A stretch of 64,000 bases of DNA from Oceanospirillum sediminis (GCF_014164585.1 NZ_JACJFM010000023.1:20158-84157), one strand, 5' to 3'. Numbered from the stretch's first letter, positions 1 through 9,532 are shown. Notes: generated by a model not told the origin, from the sequence alone. Numbers and translations: made by a program.

Positions 1-1788
1 AAACATGATCTGGCTAGTCTGGGGCTGACCTCATTTGTTGGCATATTACAGTTTTTGCCAGGTATCCTCGCAGTGCTGTACTGGCCTACGGCGAATCGTA
101 TCGGCCTGGTAGCCGGGCTCTGTACCGGTATCGGTATATGGATCTTCGGTCAGGTTATTCCGTTACTCTACAACCTGGACCAGGTGACACTTCCAGCCTC
201 AAACCTGGTATTCCATTCTGGCAGTGATGGCTGGTATCAGGTTGCTCTTACGTCTGTTACGGCCAACATCATTGTCTTCATCTGCACATCATTATTTATT
301 CAGCCCAGCGAGGCTGAAAAAGAAGGAGCCAGTGCCTGTACTGTTGATGCTTTATCCAGACCCCACAGACTGCAGCTAAAAGCCAGAACCTGTCAGGATT
401 TTGTCAGCTTCCTGACTGTCCCCCTTGGGCCTGCCACCGCCGCTCGGGAAGTTGAAACGGCACTGAAGGATCTGAAGCTGGAAGCCAGTGATGACAGACC
501 CTACGCTTTACGCCGCCTGAGAGACAGGATTCAGGCTAACCTGTCAGGCCTGATGGGCCCTGCCATTGCTCAGGAAATTGTTGATCAGTACCTGCCCTGG
601 CAACCCGGTAATCATCAGAGCCACTCGGAAGATATTCATTTTGTTGAAACCCGTCTGGAAAACTATCGCTCTCAGCTAACAGGTCTGGCCAAGGAACTGG
701 ATAGTCTTCGGCGCTATCACCGTCAGACACTGGAATACTTGCCAATTGGCGTCTGTTCACTGGGCAATGACAGAGAAATTCTGATGTGGAATCACAGTAT
801 GGTACAGCTGACCGGTATTTCCGCACAGGAAGTAGTAGGCTCTAGTTTTGATGCGCTACCTGAGCCCTGGTATACCCTTCTGGGAGAGTTTATCAGCCAG
901 CCGGATCAGCCCCATATTTTCCAGAAGGTTACCCAGGATAATGGCCAGCATCGCTGGTTCTCCCTGCATCAGGCCCATATTGAAGAACCCTTATCCCATA
1001 TGGATGGCTCTGTTATTCTGCTGGAAGATCATACTGAGACCCAGCAACTGGAAGAAGAACTGGTACATAGTGAAAGGCTGGCCAGTATCGGGCGACTGGC
1101 TGCCGGAGTTGCCCATGAAATTGGTAATCCGATTACCGGCATATCGTCTCTGGTTCAGAATCTTAAGTACGAAACGGACAATCCGGAAGTTATTGAAGAA
1201 ACAGCAGAGCAGATCCTGCAGCTAACGAAAAGGGTCAGCCGCATCGTGCACTCCCTGGTCAGCTTTGCTCATGCGGGGCGTCATACCGGTCAGGACCAGC
1301 AGGAACCCATGCATATCCGTGCAGCCATTGATGAGGCCCTCAGCCTGGTATCCCTGACCTCTAAAGGCAAAGACATCGACTTTATTAATGAGTGTTCCCC
1401 AGAGTTACAGGTGATCGGTGACATTCAGAAACTGATTCAGGTGTTCGTCAACCTGCTGGGCAACGCAAGGGATGCCTCAGAGGCAGGAGAAAGTGTTACT
1501 ATTACTGCTACCTGTCAGGAAAACACGGTAACAGTCTCGGTAACAGACAACGGCTGTGGTATTCCTGAAGATCAGTTAGAGCATATTTTTGAACCCTTCT
1601 TTACCACCAAAGAACCGGGAGAAGGGACCGGCCTGGGGCTGGCTCTGGTATACAGTATTGTTGAGGAACATTACGGCCAGATACACATCGTCAGCCCGGC
1701 AGACCGGATACAGAATCGGGGTACTCAGGTCAATATCACCCTGCCCCAGCATCATGCTGAAGCCAAAAGCGAATCCGCGTGGACATAA
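1..1788 (+). CDS. cbrA: CbrA-like sensor histidine kinase, 5' end outside window
   Basis: Inner-membrane sensor kinase of the CbrAB carbon/nitrogen balance system. The frame is open from base 1, so the gene starts upstream; a TTG at base 55 is only an internal codon. The visible N-terminal part (first ~65 codons) is hydrophobic and reads like the end of a sodium:solute symporter (SLC5) domain. A STAC-like linker, a PAS segment (about codons 240-345), a HisKA domain with the phosphate-accepting His in AHEIGNP (codon 372) and a HATPase domain (N box NARDAS, G boxes DNGCGIP and GTGLGLAL) follow. SLC5-STAC-PAS-kinase order is the CbrA architecture. The response regulator starts two bases after the stop, and pcnB-folK-panB follow as in Pseudomonas. 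The signal sensed cannot be told from sequence. Confidence 0.88.
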   Translation, partial: KHDLASLGLTSFVGILQFLPGILAVLYWPTANRIGLVAGLCTGIGIWIFGQVIPLLYNLDQVTLPASNLVFHSGSDGWYQVALTSVTANIIVFICTSLFIQPSEAEKEGASACTVDALSRPHRLQLKARTCQDFVSFLTVPLGPATAAREVETALKDLKLEASDDRPYALRRLRDRIQANLSGLMGPAIAQEIVDQYLPWQPGNHQSHSEDIHFVETRLENYRSQLTGLAKELDSLRRYHRQTLEYLPIGVCSLGNDREILMWNHSMVQLTGISAQEVVGSSFDALPEPWYTLLGEFISQPDQPHIFQKVTQDNGQHRWFSLHQAHIEEPLSHMDGSVILLEDHTETQQLEEELVHSERLASIGRLAAGVAHEIGNPITGISSLVQNLKYETDNPEVIEETAEQILQLTKRVSRIVHSLVSFAHAGRHTGQDQQEPMHIRAAIDEALSLVSLTSKGKDIDFINECSPELQVIGDIQKLIQVFVNLLGNARDASEAGESVTITATCQENTVTVSVTDNGCGIPEDQLEHIFEPFFTTKEPGEGTGLGLALVYSIVEEHYGQIHIVSPADRIQNRGTQVNITLPQHHAEAKSESAWT

Positions 1789-1790
1789 CT

Positions 1791-3242
1791 ATGACCAAAA
1801 TTCTGGTAGTAGAAGACGAAGATATTATTCGCACTGCACTGAAACGTCTTCTTGAAAGAAATGATTTCCAGGTCAGTGAAGCAGCCTCTGTTGACGAGGC
1901 ACTGGAAAGTTTCCGGCTGAACGAATTTGAACTGATTATCTCAGATCTGCGTTTACCAAAAACGCCGGGGACGGATCTGATCGAACTGGCAAAAGGTATA
2001 CCTGTGTTGATCATGACCAGCTATGCCAGTCTGCGTTCCGCGGTAGATTCGATGAAAATGGGTGCGGTTGATTATATTGCCAAGCCCTTCGATCATGGCG
2101 AAATGCTGGAAGCGGTTAACCGGATACTCAGTCAGAGAGGTAAGAAAGCAGGCACGCCTGATGACGAACCATCAGACCTGGCTACGAAAGAAGAAGCATC
2201 TGAACCGGGTAATATGGGCATGATAGGTAACTGTCCTTCGATGCAGGCGGTCTATCACAGAATACGGAAAGTGGCTCCAACCGATGCCACGGTACTGGTT
2301 CAGGGCGAGTCAGGGACAGGTAAAGAGCTGGTAGCTAAAGCGATTCATAACCAGAGTAGCCGCAAAAATGCCCCTCTGATTTCTGTTAACTGTGCCGCTA
2401 TTCCTGAAACCCTGATTGAGTCTGAACTATTTGGCTACGAGAAAGGAGCGTTTACCGGTGCCAATACCAATCGTAGCGGCCTGGTCGAAGCCGCTGATGG
2501 CGGTACGCTATTTCTGGATGAAATTGGTGAACTGCCACTGGAAGCTCAGGCTCGCCTGCTGCGTGTTCTCCAGGAAGGTGAAATCCGTCGGATTGGATCG
2601 GTTCAATCCAAAAAGGTCAATGTCCGTCTGGTCGCAGCAACTCACAGAAATCTGAAGAAGTTATCCAGCGAAGGGGAATTTCGTCTGGATCTGTACTACC
2701 GGCTGAATGTGATGGAGATTGCACTGCCTGCTCTGAAAGAGCGTGGCGATGATATTCTGGAGATTGCCGAATTTTTGCTGGGAAAAGCCTGCACCCGGAT
2801 GGAAAAGGGCAATCTCAGATTATCCCGCCATGCCTGTGATGCTATTAGCAAGTATAACTGGCCAGGTAACGTCCGCGAGCTGGAAAATGCGATTGAACGA
2901 GGTGTGATTCTGGCAGAAGGTAATCTGATACACCTGGACGACCTGGGTATAGAGCCACCAGAACGTCAACCACCTGTCAGTATTCAATCAGCTCCCGGAG
3001 CTCAGTCTGCTTTACCTTCAATTGGAGGCCCACAACGCTCAATTCCCAGAAATGATGGAACTAAAGCACCGGATGACTTGTCTCTTGAAGACTATTTCCA
3101 GCATTTTGTACTGGAGCATCAGGATCAGATGAGCGAAACAGAACTGGCACAAAAGCTGGGAATCAGTCGGAAGTGTCTGTGGGAAAGGCGCCAGCGTCTG
3201 GGTATTCCACGTCGAAAGTCCGGCCAGAAAAAACGAGGCTGA
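1791..3242 (+). CDS. cbrB: CbrB-like sigma-54-dependent response regulator
   Basis: NtrC-family transcription activator, predicted partner of the upstream kinase. Receiver domain at residues 1-120 with acidic pocket E8/D9 and phospho-acceptor D52 in the SDLRLPK segment. The central AAA+ domain carries Walker A GESGTGKE, the sigma-54 contact motif GAFTGA and Walker [13 protein letters not shown] Fis-type helix-turn-helix ([19 protein letters not shown]) lies at the C terminus. I chose ATG 1791, giving [11 protein letters not shown], over an in-frame GTG at 1779 that would overlap cbrA. About 483 residues, usual for CbrB. In Pseudomonas CbrB activates the small RNA crcZ located between cbrB and pcnB; the same gap here contains inverted repeats, a sigma-54 promoter and an A-rich RNA. 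Confidence 0.92.
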   Translation: MTKILVVEDEDIIRTALKRLLERNDFQVSEAASVDEALESFRLNEFELIISDLRLPKTPGTDLIELAKGIPVLIMTSYASLRSAVDSMKMGAVDYIAKPFDHGEMLEAVNRILSQRGKKAGTPDDEPSDLATKEEASEPGNMGMIGNCPSMQAVYHRIRKVAPTDATVLVQGESGTGKELVAKAIHNQSSRKNAPLISVNCAAIPETLIESELFGYEKGAFTGANTNRSGLVEAADGGTLFLDEIGELPLEAQARLLRVLQEGEIRRIGSVQSKKVNVRLVAATHRNLKKLSSEGEFRLDLYYRLNVMEIALPALKERGDDILEIAEFLLGKACTRMEKGNLRLSRHACDAISKYNWPGNVRELENAIERGVILAEGNLIHLDDLGIEPPERQPPVSIQSAPGAQSALPSIGGPQRSIPRNDGTKAPDDLSLEDYFQHFVLEHQDQMSETELAQKLGISRKCLWERRQRLGIPRRKSGQKKRG

Positions 3243-3266
3243 GTTCACAAATCTGACAAAAACATC

Positions 3267-3341
3267 GTAACACTCGGTAAATGAACCGAGTGTTACCGTA
3301 ACACACAGACTCCCCCCAAAAAAATGGTTTCACAGGTAACA
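3267..3341 (+). promoter_or_regulatory. Cluster of GTAACA/TGTTAC half-sites, probable CbrB enhancer
   Basis: A perfect 12-bp inverted repeat (arms 3267-3278 and 3285-3296, GTAACACTCGGT and its complement) overlaps a second perfect palindrome GTGTTACCGTAACAC at 3290-3304; a further GTAACA lies at 3336-3341. The cluster is 75-150 bases upstream of the sigma-54 promoter, the normal distance for an enhancer. GTTAC/GTAAC half-sites resemble those described for CbrB as I recall them; assignment to CbrB is inference. The first repeat has no T-run behind it, so it is a poor terminator for cbrB. Confidence 0.65.
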
Positions 3342-3415
3342 ATCTGATATCTGTGATATCACCACCTCAAGCAAAAAAACCATAAGCAATTGTTTTAAAA
3401 GAATTTTTAAAAAAA

Positions 3416-3431
3416 TGGCACATCAAATGCT
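3416..3431 (+). promoter_or_regulatory. Sigma-54 promoter of the CrcZ-like RNA
   Basis: TGGCACATCAAATGCT has GG at 3417-3418 and GC at 3429-3430, the exact -24/-12 spacing of sigma-54 promoters; only one position of the TTGC element differs. Expected start of transcription is about 3441-3443, immediately before the first CA motif. It lies between the enhancer-like repeats and the A-rich RNA, where crcZ promoters lie in Pseudomonas. Confidence 0.8.
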
Positions 3432-3440
3432 ATATCTTAT

Positions 3441-3948
3441 ATCAAGAACAACAAGAACGACGGTTAACGTTCTCGCCGAAATAAAAACAATAAGCGGCAA
3501 CTCATTAACAGACTCACCCAACAAAAATAATAAGAGTCTGAAACAATCTGGCAGCTGAAGGTAAAAACAAAAACAAAGCCTGAACGAAGCCAAACCTGGA
3601 ACAACAATAAAAAGCCAGGTCAAAAAGATTAACCGTAGCGAACTCACGCATCCAAGCTTGTAACAATAACAATAAAACAACGCTGTAAAGATGCATGCCT
3701 GAAAATAAAAACAACAGCGGGCAGAAAAGAATCATCATTGGATAATTGTTTTGAATACGAGGCGGTCCAGACCAGAAGTAGTGATACTTCGTACTGGAAA
3801 ACAAAAATAACAGGTTTAGCCACCAGGGTTTGTCCACCGATAGACTGTCATTGCGTATTCAGAGCGATTTACCGAAGTCTGACATATCGTCTGCATGGAA
3901 GCGGGCAGTTATTCAACGGGGCCACTAGTTTGGCCCCGTTTTTATTTT
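3441..3948 (+). ncRNA. crcZ: CrcZ-like small RNA with repeated CA motifs
   Basis: The cbrB-pcnB gap holds no credible gene but is packed with A-rich AANAANAA elements: 3447-3457, 3486-3493, 3520-3533, 3563-3577, 3600-3613, 3662-3680, 3704-3716 and 3800-3810. In Pseudomonas, CrcZ uses such motifs to bind Hfq with Crc and relieve catabolite repression. The RNA starts behind a sigma-54 promoter and ends at a strong intrinsic terminator, giving about 500 nt, somewhat longer than the roughly 400 nt of P. aeruginosa CrcZ. Position (between cbrB and pcnB), promoter type, motif content and terminator all agree. Primary sequence identity to known CrcZ could not be tested, and no crc or hfq gene is in this window. 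Confidence 0.78.
3916..3948 (+). terminator. Intrinsic terminator of the CrcZ-like RNA
   Basis: Perfect 9-bp stem ACGGGGCCA/TGGCCCCGT (3916-3924 with 3931-3939), loop CTAGTT, followed by TTTTTATTTT. It separates the RNA from pcnB. Confidence 0.93.
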
Positions 3949-3991
3949 AGGGTACACTCTTTGCTCCTATTCACAGATTCAAGATCCTGAG

Positions 3992-5389
3992 ATGCTAAAA
4001 GGAATTCCTTCATTTCTAAAGCGTCCCGGCAAGACTATCCGGCAACTGCTCAGAACAGACAGTTCGCCTCAATCCAATTCCGCTCCTTATGAATTGAGTA
4101 TTGTCTCCCGTGACGAACATCCTGTAAGCCGTTCCGGCATTTCAGACAATGCACTCAAGGTGCTTTATCGACTGAAAAAAGCCAATTTTGATGCTTTTCT
4201 GGTAGGTGGTTGCGTTCGCGACGCACTGCTTGATCTGCATCCGAAAGATTTTGACGTCGCCACTAATGCGACTCCGGAACAGGTAAAATCCCTATTCCAT
4301 AATGCCCGCATTATTGGTCGTCGATTTCGTATCGTACACGTACGTTACGGCAGGGAAATTATTGAAGTTACAACTTTCCGGGCACCACCTGAGGAAAGTA
4401 CGGCGCGCTCCCATTCTTCTCAGACTGAAAATGGCCTGCTAGTCAGAGACAATGTCTACGGTACCATTGAAGAGGATGCACTGCGAAGAGACTTCACAAT
4501 TAACGCCCTGTATTACAATATCAGGGATTTTGCGATCTATGACTACGCCAGCGGTATCCGGGATATCAATCAGCGCTGTATTCGTATGATTGGCGACCCG
4601 GAAACCCGGTATCGTGAAGATCCTGTGCGAATGCTCAGAGCCATCCGCTTTGCGGCTAAACTCGATTTCAGCATAGCCCCAGAAACCGCAAGCCCTATCC
4701 GGCCAATGGCCGAATTGCTGCGTCAGATTCCTGCGGCTCGTCTGTTTGAAGAGGTTCTGAAACTCTTCCTGTCCGGTCAGGCTGCGGCAACCTTTCTGCT
4801 ATTGAAGGAATATCAGCTACTACAGCAGCTGTTTCCTTATACCAGCGAGCAACTCAGCCTTCACCCGGAAAAAGAAGATTTTATTATCAGAGCACTGGAA
4901 AATACGGACCGACGGATCTTAGCAAATAAGCCTGTTACTCCGGCCTTTTTGTTTGCCGCAATACTCTGGCCAGTGATACAGAACGCATTCAGGGAATTGA
5001 TGGAAGAAGGTATTCCACCGGTACCAGCTATGCAGCAGGCCGGGCAACAGGTACTCTTTGCCCAATCCGACTTTACGTCAATACCCAAGCGTTTCAGCCA
5101 GCCTATGCGGGAAATCTGGGAATTTCAATTAAGACTGGAAAGGCGCCAGGGAAAACGCGCATTCCAGACAGCAGAGCACCCGCGTTTTCGTGCAGCTTAT
5201 GATTTTCTTGTTTTGCGGGCAGAATCCGGCGAAGAGGTAAAAGCACTGGCTGACTGGTGGACTTCATTCCAGGATACCGATTCCCACGGCAGAAAAAACC
5301 TGTTGCAGAATACCGGAGAAGAAGGCACACCGAAAAAACGCCGCCGCTCCCGTTATCGTAATAACCGGAAACGCAATAAGTCATCATGA
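3992..5389 (+). CDS. pcnB: Poly(A) polymerase I
   Basis: Adds poly(A) tails to RNA 3' ends and so promotes decay. The nucleotidyltransferase motif is clear: FLVGGCVRDALL then DFDVATNATP with the catalytic aspartates, followed by RRDFTINALYYN and the RNA-binding segment GDPETRYREDPVRMLRAIRFA typical of class II enzymes. 465 residues, as in other gammaproteobacteria. The C-terminal tail is highly basic (KKRRRSRYRNNRKRNK), as usual for PcnB. The stop overlaps the start of folK in ATGATGA, so the two are translated together; pcnB-folK is a conserved pair. Confidence 0.96.
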   Translation: MLKGIPSFLKRPGKTIRQLLRTDSSPQSNSAPYELSIVSRDEHPVSRSGISDNALKVLYRLKKANFDAFLVGGCVRDALLDLHPKDFDVATNATPEQVKSLFHNARIIGRRFRIVHVRYGREIIEVTTFRAPPEESTARSHSSQTENGLLVRDNVYGTIEEDALRRDFTINALYYNIRDFAIYDYASGIRDINQRCIRMIGDPETRYREDPVRMLRAIRFAAKLDFSIAPETASPIRPMAELLRQIPAARLFEEVLKLFLSGQAAATFLLLKEYQLLQQLFPYTSEQLSLHPEKEDFIIRALENTDRRILANKPVTPAFLFAAILWPVIQNAFRELMEEGIPPVPAMQQAGQQVLFAQSDFTSIPKRFSQPMREIWEFQLRLERRQGKRAFQTAEHPRFRAAYDFLVLRAESGEEVKALADWWTSFQDTDSHGRKNLLQNTGEEGTPKKRRRSRYRNNRKRNKSS

Positions 5390-5877
5390 TGAATACGGTT
5401 TACATTGGCCTGGGCAGCAACCTGGAAAATCCTGTTCAACAGCTTCTGACAGCGTTGCAGGAACTGGATAATCTTCCTGCAACGCATGTATACAGGGCAT
5501 CTTCTCTTTATAGCAGCAAACCCGTCGGCCCTCAGGACCAGCCTGACTTCGTTAATGCAGTAGCCTGCCTGGAAACAGAGCTGGATGCTCATACACTACT
5601 GGATGCTCTGCAGGCCCTTGAACAGGGACACCGTCGGATCAGAGAAAGACACTGGGGGCCAAGAACACTGGATCTGGATATTCTTTTGTTTAATGAAGAT
5701 TTTATTAAAACAGAACGTTTAACTGTACCGCATGCCTTTATGCATGAAAGAGGCTTTGTTCTGTTACCATTAAGCGAAATTTCACCTGACATAGTGTTAC
5801 CGGGTAAAGGTTTGATTACAGACATTCTGCGTAATATTGCGACAGATGACTTGCAGATACTGACAAATACAGAGTAA
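5389..5877 (+). CDS. folK: 2-amino-4-hydroxy-6-hydroxymethyldihydropteridine pyrophosphokinase
   Basis: Folate pathway kinase (HPPK) that transfers pyrophosphate from ATP to hydroxymethyl-dihydropterin. Landmarks: IGLGSNLENP near the N terminus, GPQDQPDFVNAV, and the signature RERHWGPRTLDLDILLF with the catalytic Asp pair. Two ATG codons lie at 5386 and 5389; the second overlaps the pcnB stop by one base and gives MNTVYIGLGSN, the usual start. About 162 residues, normal. The product feeds FolP, encoded 16 kb away at 21.4 kb. Confidence 0.95.
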   Translation: MNTVYIGLGSNLENPVQQLLTALQELDNLPATHVYRASSLYSSKPVGPQDQPDFVNAVACLETELDAHTLLDALQALEQGHRRIRERHWGPRTLDLDILLFNEDFIKTERLTVPHAFMHERGFVLLPLSEISPDIVLPGKGLITDILRNIATDDLQILTNTE

Positions 5878-5878
5878 A

Positions 5879-5925
5879 GTTACCCCAGCTTGTTACCTTA
5901 TGATGCAGGTAACGTCAAAGTAACA
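5879..5925 (+). promoter_or_regulatory. Four GTTAC/GTAAC half-sites upstream of panB
   Basis: Within 47 bases lie GTTAC (5879, 5892) and GTAAC (5909, 5920). The middle two form a 7-bp inverted repeat GTTACCT/AGGTAAC (5892-5898, 5907-5913). These are the same half-sites found in front of the CrcZ-like RNA. No sigma-54 promoter is visible downstream, so the role is unknown; binding by CbrB is only a possibility. Confidence 0.35.
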
Positions 5926-5933
5926 CATTCCGA

Positions 5934-5966
5934 AACGCCCACCGCCAAAAGCAGTGGGCGTTATTG
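5934..5966 (+). terminator. Hairpin between folK and panB, probable terminator
   Basis: 9-bp perfect stem AACGCCCAC/GTGGGCGTT (5934-5942, 5954-5962) with an 11-base loop, followed by only a weak T-run (ATTGTAAT). It may end pcnB-folK transcription partly. Confidence 0.55.
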
Positions 5967-5984
5967 TAATGGCGGAAGATAACA

Positions 5985-6779
5985 ATGAAGACAGTGACAA
6001 TCAGTACCCTGAATAAACTGAAACAGGCTGGCGAAAAATTCAGCTGCCTGACAGCGTACGATGCGACTTTCTCCAGTCAGATCAGCACAGCGGGCGTAGA
6101 AGTCATGCTGATTGGCGACTCTCTGGGTATGGTCCTTCAGGGACACGACAGCACACTTCCAGTCAGTGTTGATGACATCGCCTACCACACTCAGTGTGTC
6201 GCGCGAGGTAACAAAGGTTCACTCGTTATGGCTGATATGCCATTTATGAGTAACGCATCCATGGAGCAGATGCTGATCAATGCCGGAAAACTGATGCAGG
6301 CCGGTGCCCACATGGTCAAAATTGAAGGCGAAGCCTGGCTGGCTGAGGGTATCCGGGAACTGACCCGTCGAGGCGTTCCTGTGTGCGCCCATCTGGGACT
6401 GACCCCTCAGATGGTGAACCAGTTCGGAGGCTATAAGGTTCAGGGTAAAACAGAAGAAGCCGCTCAGGCAATTATTGCTGCCAGTCAAACTCTGGTGGAT
6501 GCCGGTGCCAGTGTTATTCTTCTGGAGTGCGTGCCGAATGAAGTTGGTCGCCTGGTAACAGAGGCAGTGCAGGTTCCGGTGATTGGCATTGGTGCAGGCC
6601 CCTATACTGACGGACAAGTACTGGTATTACACGACATGCTGGGCGTGACGATGGGGCGTACAGCCAGATTCGTGAAAAACTTTATGACCGAGACAGATTC
6701 TATCCCTGCGGCAATCAGCCGTTTCCACCAGGAAGTTAAAGATAATACTTTCCCGGCGGAGGAGCACTGTTTCCAATGA
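5985..6779 (+). CDS. panB: 3-methyl-2-oxobutanoate hydroxymethyltransferase
   Basis: First committed step of pantothenate synthesis: ketoisovalerate to ketopantoate with methylene-tetrahydrofolate. Full-length at 264 residues with the family blocks [38 protein letters not shown] (metal-binding Asp), KIEGE and GHLGLTPQ-like [20 protein letters not shown], and [21 protein letters not shown]. The start at 5985 follows GGCGGAAG at a good distance. It overlaps panC by four bases (ATGA), so panBC is one translation-coupled operon; panD is close behind. Confidence 0.97.
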   Translation: MKTVTISTLNKLKQAGEKFSCLTAYDATFSSQISTAGVEVMLIGDSLGMVLQGHDSTLPVSVDDIAYHTQCVARGNKGSLVMADMPFMSNASMEQMLINAGKLMQAGAHMVKIEGEAWLAEGIRELTRRGVPVCAHLGLTPQMVNQFGGYKVQGKTEEAAQAIIAASQTLVDAGASVILLECVPNEVGRLVTEAVQVPVIGIGAGPYTDGQVLVLHDMLGVTMGRTARFVKNFMTETDSIPAAISRFHQEVKDNTFPAEEHCFQ

Positions 6780-7630
6780 TCGTCATACATAGTATTAAAG
6801 AACTCAGAGAACATCTTAGCCGCCAGCGACAGGATGGTCTGCGCATTGGCTTCGTTCCTACGATGGGCAATCTGCATTCAGGCCATATCCAGCTGATACA
6901 TGAAGCGCATAAGGTATCCGATACTGTGGTATGCAGTATTTTTGTCAACCCAATGCAATTTGGCCCCAATGAAGATCTGGAGTCCTATCCACGTACTCTG
7001 GAAACCGATACAGAAAAACTGACAGCAGCGGGTTGCCATATCCTCTTTGCCCCCAATGCCTGCGAAATGTATCCCAATGGTACCGGAGTACAGACACAGG
7101 TCGATGTCCCCGATCTGGGAGATGAACTATGTGGTGCCAGTCGTCCAGGGCATTTTACCGGGGTAACAACGGTCGTTACTAAACTGTTCAATATCGTTCA
7201 GCCGGATACAGCGCTGTTCGGCCAGAAAGATTTCCAGCAGCTGGCTATCATTCGTAAAATGGCAGCAGATCTGTGTATGCCAATCGATATTATCGGTGTT
7301 CCTACCGTAAGAGCTGACTCCGGACTGGCTCTCAGTTCCCGAAATGGCTATCTGAGCGAGACAGAAAGGGCTGCAGCTCCGGCGCTTTACAAGACATTAG
7401 TCGAAATCCGACAGGCTATCGAAAGTGGCAATAAAGATTTTGATACACTATGCCATCAGGGTAAACAGACACTGAGTAAAGCAGGCTTCAAACCAGACTA
7501 TCTCAATGTCAGACGCCAGTCAGATCTTAAACCTGCACAGACAGGTGATGACTCTCTGGTCATTCTCGCAGCCGCTTATATGGGTTCAGCAAGACTGATC
7601 GACAACATCGCATTTGCGTTGAATCATTAA
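6776..7630 (+). CDS. panC: Pantothenate synthetase
   Basis: Joins pantoate and beta-alanine using ATP. The adenylylation motif is [16 protein letters not shown], a HIGH-type nucleotide-binding element, with [12 protein letters not shown] and [12 protein letters not shown] (KMSKS-like region, ALSSRN) downstream. 284 residues, standard length. The start overlaps the panB stop and has GGAGGAGC upstream. Beta-alanine is supplied by PanD, encoded 95 bases further on. Confidence 0.97.
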   Translation: MIVIHSIKELREHLSRQRQDGLRIGFVPTMGNLHSGHIQLIHEAHKVSDTVVCSIFVNPMQFGPNEDLESYPRTLETDTEKLTAAGCHILFAPNACEMYPNGTGVQTQVDVPDLGDELCGASRPGHFTGVTTVVTKLFNIVQPDTALFGQKDFQQLAIIRKMAADLCMPIDIIGVPTVRADSGLALSSRNGYLSETERAAAPALYKTLVEIRQAIESGNKDFDTLCHQGKQTLSKAGFKPDYLNVRRQSDLKPAQTGDDSLVILAAAYMGSARLIDNIAFALNH

Positions 7631-7725
7631 AAAAAGCTGGACATACTGCGCAACTTTGCTTCGATTTTGCAGCAAACCCGCATATGCTCTGGCATCAGGT
7701 AAATAGTGGTCAAGGGTTAATAATC

Positions 7726-8106
7726 ATGCAATCCATCATGCTAAAAGCAAAGCTGCATCAGGCACGTGTTACTCACGCAGTACTGGAGTATGAGGGTTCC
7801 TGCGCTATTGACGGCAACCTGCTGGATATGGCCGGCATCCGTGAATACGAGCAGATCCAGATTTATAACATTGAAAACGGTGAGCGCTTTACAACATACG
7901 CAATTCGCGGTGAAGAAGGCTCAGGTATTATTTCTGTCAACGGGGCAGCAGCTCACCTGGCAAAACCAGCTGACCGTGTAATTATCTGCGCTTACGCCAA
8001 CTACACCGAAGCAGAACTGGCTAACTTCAAGCCTGCACTGATTTACATGAAAGAAGGCAATGAGGTGTCTCACACCAGCAATGCGATTCCTGTTCAGGTC
8101 GCTTAA
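7726..8106 (+). CDS. panD: Aspartate 1-decarboxylase proenzyme
   Basis: Pyruvoyl enzyme making beta-alanine from aspartate. Autocleavage occurs at G24-S25 in EYEGSCAID, which is present, giving the pyruvoyl group at S25. An upstream in-frame ATG at 7684 exists, but the family begins [18 protein letters not shown], so ATG 7726 is the start; this gives 126 residues, the normal length. An AAGGG-type ribosome site precedes it. It lies behind panBC and is closed by a strong terminator. Confidence 0.96.
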   Translation: MQSIMLKAKLHQARVTHAVLEYEGSCAIDGNLLDMAGIREYEQIQIYNIENGERFTTYAIRGEEGSGIISVNGAAAHLAKPADRVIICAYANYTEAELANFKPALIYMKEGNEVSHTSNAIPVQVA

Positions 8107-8125
8107 CTGCTGAACATTACCTTCG

Positions 8126-8158
8126 TAAAAAAGCTGACATCATGTCAGCTTTTTTTTT
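8126..8158 (+). terminator. Intrinsic terminator after panD
   Basis: Perfect 9-bp stem AAGCTGACA/TGTCAGCTT (8131-8139, 8143-8151), loop TCA, followed by nine T. It ends the panBCD unit. Confidence 0.95.
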
Positions 8159-8253
8159 GTCATCTTTTAAGGTTATTTTCTTCTTATGTGGTTTGTAACA
8201 TAATGCATATTGCAAAGCACAAAAAATTCGCGATTCGATAAAAGGAAATACCT

Positions 8254-9435
8254 ATGCAAGACGTTGTAATCGTTGCTGCGGGTCGTACCGCTGTTGGTAG
8301 TTTTAATGGAACACTGAGCTCTGTGGCTGCAAGCGACCTGGGCGCTACAGTAATCAAGGGTCTGCTGGAAAAAACCGGAATCGAAGGTAGCCAGGTTGAT
8401 GAAGTCATCCTGGGTCAGGTACTGACAGCAGGCTGCGGTCAGAACCCAGCGCGTCAGGCAACAATCAAAGCCGGTCTGCCTGAAACGACTTCAGCCATGA
8501 CCATCAACAAAGTTTGTGGTTCTGCACTGAAAGCATTGCACCTGGCCACTCAGGCTATCCGTCTGGGCGATGCCGATATCATTATCGCTGGCGGCCAGGA
8601 AAACATGTCTCTGTCTGCCCACGTACTGCCAAATTCTCGTAATGGCCAGCGCATGGGTAACTGGAACCTGCAGGACAGCATGATTGTTGACGGTTTATGG
8701 GATGCGTTCAACGATTATCATATGGGTATTACCGCAGAAAACCTGGCAGAGAAATACTCGGTAACCCGTGAAGAACAAGATGCATTTGCAGCACTGTCTC
8801 AGCAGAAAGCGGAAGAAGCGATCAAAGGTGGCCGTTTTGCTGATGAAATCATCCCGGTAACTATCCCTCAGCGTAAAGGCGATCCAGTTGTCTTTGATAC
8901 TGACGAGAACGCTCGCTTCGGTACAACGGCTGAAAAGCTGAGCAGCATGCGTCCTGCATTCAAGAAAGACGGTACCGTAACTGCAGGTAATGCTTCTACT
9001 ATTAACGATGGTGCAGCTGCAGTAATCCTGTGTAGCGCAGCGAAAGCTGAAGAGCTGGGCTTGCCTGTGCTGGCTAAGATCAAAGCCTACTCTAACGTAG
9101 GTGTTAATCCAGAGATCATGGGTATCGGTCCTGCGCCTGCAACCCGTGCTTGCCTGGAAAAAGCAGGCTGGAGTCTGGATGAGCTGGATCTGGTTGAAGC
9201 GAACGAAGCCTTTGCTTCTCAGGCACTGAGTGTAAACAAAGAGCTGGGTTGGGACACGTCGAAAGTGAACGTTAATGGTGGCGCTATCGCAATCGGTCAC
9301 CCAATTGGTGCTTCCGGCTGCCGTATCCTGGTGTCTCTGGTACATGAAATGATCAAGCAAGATGCGAAGAAGGGTCTGGCGACTCTGTGTATCGGCGGTG
9401 GTCTGGGTGTTGCCCTGGCAGTTGAGCGTGACTAA
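8254..9435 (+). CDS. Acetyl-CoA acetyltransferase (thiolase II)
   Basis: Condenses or cleaves acetoacetyl-CoA; used in short-chain fatty acid, ketone body or polyhydroxybutyrate metabolism. Catalytic residues are in place: nucleophile C88 in [12 protein letters not shown]349 in [12 protein letters not shown] and C379 in [12 protein letters not shown]. 393 residues, typical of biosynthetic/degradative thiolases (AtoB/PhaA type). It stands alone with its own terminator, so the physiological pathway cannot be decided. A clear ribosome site AAAAGGAAA precedes ATG 8254. Confidence 0.93.
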   Translation: MQDVVIVAAGRTAVGSFNGTLSSVAASDLGATVIKGLLEKTGIEGSQVDEVILGQVLTAGCGQNPARQATIKAGLPETTSAMTINKVCGSALKALHLATQAIRLGDADIIIAGGQENMSLSAHVLPNSRNGQRMGNWNLQDSMIVDGLWDAFNDYHMGITAENLAEKYSVTREEQDAFAALSQQKAEEAIKGGRFADEIIPVTIPQRKGDPVVFDTDENARFGTTAEKLSSMRPAFKKDGTVTAGNASTINDGAAAVILCSAAKAEELGLPVLAKIKAYSNVGVNPEIMGIGPAPATRACLEKAGWSLDELDLVEANEAFASQALSVNKELGWDTSKVNVNGGAIAIGHPIGASGCRILVSLVHEMIKQDAKKGLATLCIGGGLGVALAVERD

Positions 9436-9502
9436 TACCCGCTAGAGCTTTTTGGTACAGGTTAAGCGCTCACTCAATCTGATACCCAAAAGTGAAATAC
9501 TG

Positions 9503-9532
9503 AAACCGGAGTCATTATGGCTTCGGTTTTTT
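9503..9532 (+). terminator. Intrinsic terminator after the thiolase gene
   Basis: 12-bp stem AAACCGGAGTCA/TGGCTTCGGTTT (9503-9514, 9518-9529) with two G-U pairs, loop TTA and six or more T at the end. Confidence 0.88.

Noticed and set aside
3267..3296. 12-bp inverted repeat as terminator of cbrB
   Set aside because: No T-run follows and the arms consist of repeated GTAACA half-sites, which fits a protein-binding site better.
3423..3950. Open frames of 70-107 codons on both strands in the cbrB-pcnB gap
   Set aside because: Composition is A-rich repeats, no ribosome sites, and the frames cross the promoter and terminator of the CrcZ-like RNA.
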